Source: Rhodocytophaga rosea (lineage in GTDB: Bacteria > Bacteroidota > Bacteroidia > Cytophagales > 172606-1). From it: a stretch of DNA of 64,000 bases. The stretch lies in assembly GCF_010119975.1 (NCBI RefSeq), contig NZ_CP048222.1, positions 1,385,501 through 1,449,500 of the forward strand, read 5' to 3'. Positions 57,868 through 64,000 of this stretch are shown piece after piece. Every line of letters begins with the position of its first letter. The first letter of the stretch is position 1. A program made the position numbers and the translations under genes. Below the pieces are notes generated by a model. That model ran no database searches. It was not told the origin of the DNA and saw nothing but the letters and a program-made list of their open reading frames with translations.

Positions 57868-58424
57868 ATTCCTGGCAGAGATTTGCTCCCACTTGATTAG
57901 TTAGTATATAATTATTTTACAAATTCTACCTGGCACAGATAATATGATTGTTCATTAAATAAATCAAAACCACATATAGCTTATTCTTGTATTATTTTGT
58001 GGACAATTATACTCATGGCCGAACTTTTGAATATTTTAATAGATATTAATTTGAATATGTATCATTATTCTTAGTTGAGCAGATTTACATTATCTGAGAG
58101 CTATATTGTTTAACATTAACATAAACTTATCAGTATCAATCCTATCATATATTTACTGCTGTTATATACAATAAATTTAATACCAGATCGCAGGTAGATT
58201 TTTTATAATCGAATGGAATATAAGCTGAAATTTTATTCTAAGCTTAGAGAGCTTTAGGAGAGATAATATTCTGAAACTATCCTGTTGTATGTTATTATAC
58301 TTTTTTAATCGTATCACCCTTTCTAGATATAAAAATCCTTTATAATTGACATCTCTACCATAGCCTTACATTATAAGAAGGTACAGTATCCTTGCATGTA
58401 TACAGAATTATGAACGTACTTGAC
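57868..58424. other. AT-rich region upstream of the collagen-like gene
   Basis: 557 bases with no ORF of note. It must hold the promoter for the minus-strand surface cluster. I cannot point to a clear promoter motif or operator. Confidence 0.25.
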
Positions 58425-58789
58425 TGGACATTAAGTTGAGCGCAGAAAGTTTAACTTAGCTCATAGTGAAAAGCAAAGACAGCAATTTGATAAGGAGTTT
58501 AATATAATGACTATTTAATTGTGTCTATATGATAAATCCACCATGGAAGTAGCAGAAGAATTAGGCATTAGTAAAGTCTTGGTACAATGGCCTGGAATTT
58601 TTTTCAGGAAAATAAAAACTGAGTTAATTCATCAGATGGAAACGAATCTGAAGAAGCCACCAAACGGAGGTGATTGAATTTATTGATATATAGTACAACT
58701 GGCAGAGAATCTACACATCTTTTGGATACTTGATATCTATTGAATCTGATGCAAAATCAACTATAAACAGCAGTTTAACTTTTTGTCCA
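58425..58789 (+). mobile_element. IS3-family relic with internal deletion (MITE-like)
   Basis: 365 bp between imperfect 17-bp terminal repeats: TGGACATTAAGTTGAGC at the left and the complement of GTTTAACTTTTTGTCCA at the right (13 of 17 match). From 58465 it encodes an orfA N-terminus (RQQFDKEFNIMT, stop, then STMEVAEELGISKVLVQW). Near 58667-58743 it encodes the orfB C-terminus (EVIEFIDI, stop, YNWQRIYTSFGYL). The whole integrase core is missing. No target duplication is clear. Confidence 0.6.
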
Positions 58790-58807
58790 TTTTTTATTGC
58801 TGGTTTA

Positions 58808-59064
58808 CTACTTTTTCCGCAAAACTTTAATAGCTTGGTTCTCTAAACTTAAGTCGGCATACATTTGCTTTAACCGGCGATTTTCTTCTTCTAATGTATT
58901 AAATCTTTGTAGCTCTGAAATCTGTATACGCCAATAGCTTTCCAATTATAAAAATTCGCCTCACTCATGGCATACTCTCGTGCTATTTATGCTATCGTCT
59001 GTCCTGGTTCTTGTTGTTTGAGAATAGCTACAATTCGTGATTCAGTGAATCTTCCTTTTTTCAT
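58808..59064 (-). pseudogene. IS3-family (IS407-like) orfA remnant
   Basis: Minus strand from the ATG at 59064: MKKGRFTESRIVAILKQQEP, then GQTIA, a stop, and IAREYAMSEANFYNW. After a frameshift it continues ISELQRFNTLEEENRRLK and MYADLSLENQAIKVLRKK to the stop at 58808. This is the helix-turn-helix and leucine-zipper part of an IS407-type orfA. The orfB that should follow is absent. Sequence to about 59160 (CTTCCCCTAAAAGTGATCC on the minus strand) looks like its left end. The remaining bases to 59441 hold no gene. Confidence 0.75.
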
Positions 59065-59441
59065 TTTCCCATTAGTTCTATTAGTGGAAGTATACTTAAA
59101 TTCCTCTACTTTTCACTGGATCACTTTTAGGGGAAGTCTACAAATGGTCTAAAATAACCGATTTAGTTTGTAGTACACTGCATTGGGCTATAGCAGAGTT
59201 TACGTTTAGCCGCTTATTAAACTCATAGAGTTAGAAAGTTATAAGTGAAAATATTTGCTGCATTTATTACATGCTTTATTATCGTAGAATCTTAACAATT
59301 AATGAGGGTTTCATAAGCTATTCTATAATAGTTGTATTTTAGAAAAAATATTGAACCTTAGCTTAAAACTATAACTACTAATGGTTTTATTCAATTTTTA
59401 CAGTTTTTATATAAATTTTTAGTATAACAATATTTGATCTC

Positions 59442-60608
59442 TTGAAAGCAAGTCATTTATTTATTATTCCATTATTTATCCTGGTAGAGTTTCCTGTTTG
59501 GGGACAGGTAGTTTTAGTAGATAAGGCATTTGAATATATAAAAAACAAGAATATTGAGAAAGCTCGTGAATCAATTGATATTGCTTCTCAGCACGAATCA
59601 ACAATTACAGATCCAAGAACCTGGTATCTTAAAAGTTTTATTTATAAAGAGTTATATAAAGCAAACACTTCTGCATCAGATGATTTTAGAGAAATAGCTT
59701 TGGAATCTGCCCGAAAAAGCCTCCAATTGGATAAAAAAAATACCTTCAATGCCGATAATGAAGCAATAGTTAATTTTCTAAGATCATCATACTATAACGA
59801 TGCTACTGATCATTTCAATAATAAGGAATTCAATGAAGCGCTCAGTAAATTTGAAAAATGTATAAAATACACATTTAGTAATAAAATTGATGAAATCTAC
59901 AAACAGGCAACTTTCTATGCCGGCTATTCCTCTTCGCAATTAAAGAATTTACAGAAAACCAAGATGTACTTTGAAAAGGCGCTTTCATTACAATATAATG
60001 ATCCATCACTTTATGAAGAACTTGCGTTGCTTTACATGAAAGAAGGAAATGATACGCTTTCTTTGAGTATTTTAGAATCTGGCCGTAAGCTCTTTCCAGA
60101 TAATCTTCAATTAAGCATTACAGGAATAAATTTATATTTAGATGCCAACAAGCTGAATCAAGCAGAAAAACTCGTAAATGAGTATCTTCAATTAGATTCT
60201 TCTAATATCGAAGTGTTGCTGGTTGCAGGTACATTATATGGAAAAATATCTCAAATTGACTCTACTAACAGTAAAAACTATTTTCTAAAAAGAAAGGCTG
60301 TTTACGAAAGAATTTTACGTATATCTCCAGATAATTTTACAGCTAACTATAACATGGGGATTACTCTTTATAATAGAGGAGTAGATTTAATTAACCCACA
60401 GGTTTATGATCTGGATATACTTGCCTTTCATAAGTTATTAGAAAATGTCACTTTACTTTTTAAAGAAGCTCTACCTTATGTGGAGAAAGCCGCTAAGTTA
60501 TCACCTGAAAATAAAAATGCGTTAGTTGCTTTGCAGGGGATATATTATAACATAAATGAGAAAGATAAATATGAGCAAATAAAAGTAAAAGTTGAATCTA
60601 TGAAATAG
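59442..60608 (+). CDS. exported tetratricopeptide-repeat protein
   Basis: 388 residues from a TTG start that gives a signal peptide (KASHLFIIPLFILVEFPVWGQ). The rest is TPR helices, with recognisable units at FNEALSKFEKCIKY, QKTKMYFEKALSLQYNDPSLYEELALLYMKEGN, ESGRKLFPDNLQL and NPENK-type KLSPENKNALVALQGIYYNI. It is probably a periplasmic scaffold, and the partner is unknown. A YfiR-type gene follows 136 bp downstream on the same strand, so the pair may function together. Start choice is moderately sure because no ATG lies nearby. Confidence 0.78.
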   Translation: MKASHLFIIPLFILVEFPVWGQVVLVDKAFEYIKNKNIEKARESIDIASQHESTITDPRTWYLKSFIYKELYKANTSASDDFREIALESARKSLQLDKKNTFNADNEAIVNFLRSSYYNDATDHFNNKEFNEALSKFEKCIKYTFSNKIDEIYKQATFYAGYSSSQLKNLQKTKMYFEKALSLQYNDPSLYEELALLYMKEGNDTLSLSILESGRKLFPDNLQLSITGINLYLDANKLNQAEKLVNEYLQLDSSNIEVLLVAGTLYGKISQIDSTNSKNYFLKRKAVYERILRISPDNFTANYNMGITLYNRGVDLINPQVYDLDILAFHKLLENVTLLFKEALPYVEKAAKLSPENKNALVALQGIYYNINEKDKYEQIKVKVESMK

Positions 60609-60744
60609 CTGCACTTAATATAAATAATAACATTTAGACTATAGTTGCAGCTGAATAATATTTAATAAAAGTTGCAGCTTTTTCAGAGTAAATTTAAAAC
60701 ATCTATTATTAATTTATTCTCAAAATTTTGAGAAAAAGAATTTT

Positions 60745-61275
60745 ATGAATAAAACCTTATTTTCAATAATTATCATGGTATTGTGTATATATGCGTATCC
60801 AACCAATGCGCAAGCGGATATTCATGAAGCTGAAAATAAAATTCATAGTATCTTCATATACAACTTCACAAAGTATGTACAGTGGCCCGAAGAATATAGC
60901 AATGGAGATTTTACTATTGGCATAATAGGAAATACAGATTTAGATAAAGAACTACAAAAGATAGCTGCTATAAAAACTGTAAATGGCCGTAGAATTAGTA
61001 TCAAGAAATACACAGATGTTGGAAATATAGAAAAAAAGTGTAATATCTTATTTTTAACCTCTGAAAGCAGCAGTCTGTTAAGTGATGTTTTAAAAAAATT
61101 AACAGGCAGCGGTACGCTTCTTATTACGCATAAAGAGGGATTAGGTAAATTCGGCAGTTTAGTAAACTTTGTTTCAGAGAACGGCAGATACAGATTTGAA
61201 ATAAATACTACTGCATTTGAAAAAAGCAAATTAAAATTTGAACAGCAATTGAAAGCTGTAGCAATAATCATATAG
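60745..61275 (+). CDS. YfiR family (DUF4154) periplasmic protein
   Basis: 176 residues. Signal peptide MNKTLFSIIIMVLCIYAYPTNAQ. The DUF4154/YfiR fold is seen in IFIYNFTKYVQWPEEYSNGDFTIGIIGN, VNGRRISIKKY, CNILFLTSESS and GSLVNFVSENGRYRFEIN. In Pseudomonas, YfiR holds the diguanylate cyclase YfiN inactive in the periplasm. There is no YfiN-like gene in this window, so the Bacteroidota protein probably has a different partner, perhaps the TPR protein encoded just upstream. Length and all main strands are normal. Confidence 0.85.
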   Translation: MNKTLFSIIIMVLCIYAYPTNAQADIHEAENKIHSIFIYNFTKYVQWPEEYSNGDFTIGIIGNTDLDKELQKIAAIKTVNGRRISIKKYTDVGNIEKKCNILFLTSESSSLLSDVLKKLTGSGTLLITHKEGLGKFGSLVNFVSENGRYRFEINTTAFEKSKLKFEQQLKAVAIII

Positions 61276-61542
61276 TAATATTATACACTTAACAGCTATG
61301 CACTTACAGTACATAGTTTGCTTCCAGGAAAATTCTATTCTAAAATCATATTGCCTGTATCACTCTATACAATCTAAACAAAGGCATTTCTGCCTTAATA
61401 GGCATTAGTTTAAACTATTTTGTTTTAAAGAGTGCAGCATAATCTTAATAAAGAAGCTGTTTAGATGTTTATGATTATAAATAAGAGAGATTTCCAAAGA
61501 AGGTAGAACTTTGAGTCACCACAACCAAAAGCTAACCTTACC

Positions 61543-62403
61543 ATGGAAATCTTAAACAAAGATATGATTGAGCAATGGATTTTGCCTCATTTGACTTTAG
61601 GTAAGCGAAGTTTTTCCAGCAGAGCGCTCTTTATCAAATTGTTATTTTGATTCTCTACCGCTTAAAAACAGGCTGTCAATGGAGACAGTTGCCCGTTAAA
61701 CAATTCTTTAAAGAAGAGCAACTTACTTGGCAAGGGATTTACTATTATTTTAACCGATGGACTAAACTAGGCGACTGGTAACAAGTATAGATCAACTTAT
61801 TAGCTAACCATCATGCCTATCTAGACCTTTCCAGTGCACAATGAACCTCACACATTCTGTAAGATTGGCTATGAATGGAAGTGATACCATAGACAAGCAT
61901 GGAGGAGAAGCCATTGGTTATCAGGGCCGTAAAGCTGCCAGGACAACTAACAGTCTTGTTTATGGCTGACAATCAGGCCCTAATGCTGGCTATGGCTACT
62001 CCGCAAGAAGGGCAGCCCCACGATTTATATCAAATCCAGATCCTCTTTGAGCAACTCTGCCAATTGCTGCTATCAGCAGGCATTGATATCAAAGGTATTT
62101 TTCTCAATGCCGATCCTGGATTTGATGATACTACCCTACGGGAGTTTTGTCAACAAAAACAAAATCAAGCCAACATTAAATCTAATCCATGTAAGGCTAG
62201 ATAAGACTGGCCACACGATCAACATTTTGACCAACAACTTTATAAATGTAGAGTTGCCATCGAACAGGCTAATGCTTAGTGAATTGCACACGTTGTATAG
62301 CTTCGGAATTGATAGATTTAAAGTCCTACTGGTCAGATTTGATACACTCGTCTGTATTTGGGTGGCGCTCGATTTAATTGCCTTCTCTGTCCTTTTGCTG
62401 TGA
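61543..62403 (+). pseudogene. IS5-family transposase relic
   Basis: Full-length but heavily decayed transposase gene on the plus strand. Pieces in all three frames, in order: MEILNKDMIEQWILPHL; ILYRLKTGCQWRQLPVKQFF and WQGIYYYFNRWTKLGDW, stop; IDKHGGEAIGYQGRKAART; LAMATPQEGQPHDLYQIQILFEQL and IKGIFLNADPGFDD; HFDQQLYKCRVAIEQANA, stop; and FKVLLVRFDTLVCIWVALDLIAFSVLLL. The first catalytic Asp appears lost. It differs from the intact IS5 copy at 6797-7660. Confidence 0.75.
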
Positions 62404-62565
62404 AAAATTAAGAACAAAATAATATTTAAACAGCTTCCATATTTTACATGGTAAATAATAGAATGGAGGATCTTCTCTTTGTATAATGACGGTACTTTAA
62501 ACTAAATCCGTTCTGGTACTTAGTAGTATTATCTTATGTAGTAATGCTTATTTGCACTAGTATCA

Positions 62566-62615
62566 GTATCAATCAGCAATTTCTTTTATTTATTATAGAA
62601 ACTGCCGATTGATAC
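62566..62615. terminator. hairpin between the IS5 relic and the VCBS gene
   Basis: An 18-bp stem with two mismatches (arms 62566-62583 and 62598-62615, GTATCAATC...GATTGATAC) around a 14-nt AT loop. It lies 20 bp after the stop of the minus-strand VCBS gene, where a terminator is expected. Confidence 0.5.
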
Positions 62616-62635
62616 TCATAGGGTATTTTATAATA

Positions 62636-64000
62636 TTATTCTATTTTAACTATCCTAAAGATTCGTATGAATGTTCCATACCTTGCCTGCAAAATATAAA
62701 CACCTGCTGGAATATCCGGATGAAGTGTAATGCTCAGATTGGTAGTATGATTATCATTTACATATACTACTTTCCCATAAGCATCTATTATTGTAATCAA
62801 CAACTTTTCTGTCTCTTTACTGCCAACTTTCAGCGTAAGATCACCTGCAAAAGGATTAGAATAAATTACAGACCTTTGCTCTATATCATCATTATCTACT
62901 CTGGCTATTGAGCTTATTTGAGATAGGCTCCTATTAAACAGCACAGAGCAAGCGGCAGCCAAATAGTTAGCTGTGACTAGATCCAAATCTCCATCTCCAT
63001 CCACATCTGCCGCGGCTATCCCCCGTGGACTGCTGCCCACCACTACCTGTGTGCTGCCACTGAACATCCCCTGCCCATTGTTCAACCGCACACTCACATT
63101 GCCTGCCCCATTGTTGGCTGTCACCACATCTAGATCCCCATCTCCATCCACATCTCCTGCCAACACCCCCCAGGTGCCTGCTCCTGCTGCTACCTCTGCT
63201 GTGGCTGCAAACACCCCCTGCCCATTGTTGAGCCGCACACTCACTGTGCCTGTCCCACTGTTGGCTACTGCTAAATCTAAGTCCCGGTCCCGGTCAAAGT
63301 CGGCTAACACCACCCCTGCCGGATTGCTGCCCACTGCCACCTGAGCTGTGCCCGAAAACACCCCTCTTCCATTGTTGAATCGCACACTCACCGAGGCTGA
63401 TCCATAGTTGCTCACGGCCAGATCCAGATCTCCATCTCCATCCACATCTCCGGCCTGCAGCCAGGAAGCCGGCCTGCAGCCAGGAAGGATTCACCCCTAC
63501 GGCCACCTGGGTGGTCCCTGAAAACACGCCCTGTCCATTGTTGAAGCGGATGCTCACCGAAGCTGACCCATAATTGGCCGTGGCTATATCCATGTCTCCA
63601 TCTCCATCAAAGTCAGCCGCTGTCACACTGATAGGAGTAGTACCGACAGCCACCTGAGTGGTGCCACTAAACACACCTGTACCATCATTGAACCTGACAC
63701 TGACCGTATTGGACAGCTGATTGGCGGTGGCTAGATCCATGTCACCATCTCCATCAAAGTCAGCTGCCAGTATTGCCCGGCTGTTGGCCCCGGTGGCCAC
63801 CTGAGTGCTGCCTGAAAACACTCCTGTCCCATTGTTGAAGCGCAGGCTCACTCCCCCTGTGGGGCTGTGGTGGGAACTGGCCATGTTTATATCTCCATCC
63901 TTGTCAAAGTCTGCCATCACTACCCCAAAAGGACTGGCAGGCAAAGAGAGAGTTGAAGCCACAAAGTTAGCCGGGGCTGAGCTGGCAGCAGCAGTAAACT
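62636..64000 (-). pseudogene. VCBS/FG-GAP repeat surface protein with T9SS type-A domain, frameshifted, 5' end outside the window
   Basis: The gene enters from the right edge, so its start is not seen. It encodes 7 to 8 tandem repeats of about 46 residues with the calcium-loop line ADFDGDGDMDLATAN followed by VSVRFNNGTGVFSGTTQVAVG, the FG-GAP/VCBS propeller pattern. It ends in a T9SS sorting domain (YSNPFAGDLTLKV...GVYILQARYG). A 19-bp tandem duplication (63450-63487) shifts the frame after NPSWLQAG. With one copy removed it would read on as AGDVDGDGDLDLAVSNYG. The product is probably a secreted or cell-surface protein, now broken if the duplication is real. Confidence 0.8.
63450..63487. repeat. 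19-bp perfect tandem duplication
   Basis: The unit CCGGCCTGCAGCCAGGAAG occurs twice in direct succession (63450-63468 and 63469-63487). Because 19 is not a multiple of three, it breaks the surrounding VCBS reading frame. It is likely a slippage event or an assembly artefact. Confidence 0.9.

Noticed and set aside
58967-59152. Plus-strand 61-codon ORF over the IS3 remnant
   Set aside because: It is antisense to the recognisable orfA remnant, which explains the open frame.
60640-60695. Repeated GTTGCAGCT as a terminator after the TPR gene
   Set aside because: The two copies are direct, not inverted, so they do not form a stem.
62973-63344. Plus-strand 123-codon Pro/Ser/Thr-rich ORF opposite the VCBS gene
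   Set aside because: It is the antisense shadow of a repetitive, GC-richer gene and has no independent support.

Overview
The window is AT-rich bacterial DNA that reads as a member of the Bacteroidota, most likely the Cytophagales. The evidence is a set of lineage-typical families: FecR/sigma regulation with an STN domain, type IX secretion (T9SS) sorting domains, PorP/SprF, a propeller-sensor histidine kinase with a Y_Y_Y domain, and YfiR/DUF4154. There are no rRNA genes and no CRISPR array. The only tRNA sequence is a 3' fragment at about 19.72-19.77 kb.

Layout. 0-6.6 kb: a Tat-exported Gfo/Idh/MocA oxidoreductase, a glutaminase-A-like secreted protein split by a one-base loss in a C5 run, and a secreted PHP-like hydrolase. 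6.8-14.2 kb: a mobile-element zone with an intact IS5-family copy (TAA flanks), helD, an internally deleted IS1182-type relic, an orphan AAA+ ATPase, an IS630 copy (TA flanks) inserted in a decayed small secreted-protein gene, and half of an alcohol dehydrogenase. 14.4-19.2 kb: a DJ-1/PfpI gene divergent from an ECF sigma / FecR anti-sigma / STN-metallopeptidase operon. 20-27 kb: an Hsp70-like ATPase, an EthD-like protein, a FecA-like TonB receptor and topB. 27.3-33.2 kb: two PAS histidine kinases around a stand-alone receiver. 33.8-42.9 kb: a small unknown protein, an acyl-CoA ligase, a GH39 enzyme, a dienelactone hydrolase and a very large TraB/GumN fusion. 42.9-44.5 kb: a 48-bp perfect palindrome and IS3 and IS256 relics. 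44.5-57.9 kb: a minus-strand gene train of collagen-like protein, type-B CTD protein, PorP/SprF, OmpA with an unusual repeat, and a propeller histidine kinase. 58-64 kb: IS3 and IS5 relics, a TPR protein, a YfiR protein and a VCBS/FG-GAP surface protein broken by a 19-bp tandem duplication and running off the right edge.

How it fits together. Two units stand out. In the first, a sigma/anti-sigma pair that normally controls a TonB receptor is followed by an STN-domain protein with no beta-barrel that ends in an HExxH metallopeptidase domain. In the second, a collagen-like surface polymer travels with a T9SS type-B cargo, its PorP/SprF partner, an OmpA-type anchor and a sensor kinase, which suggests one co-regulated cell-surface apparatus. 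Around these the region is heavily worked over by insertion sequences. Several frameshifts fall in short homopolymers and could be either real decay or base-calling errors.
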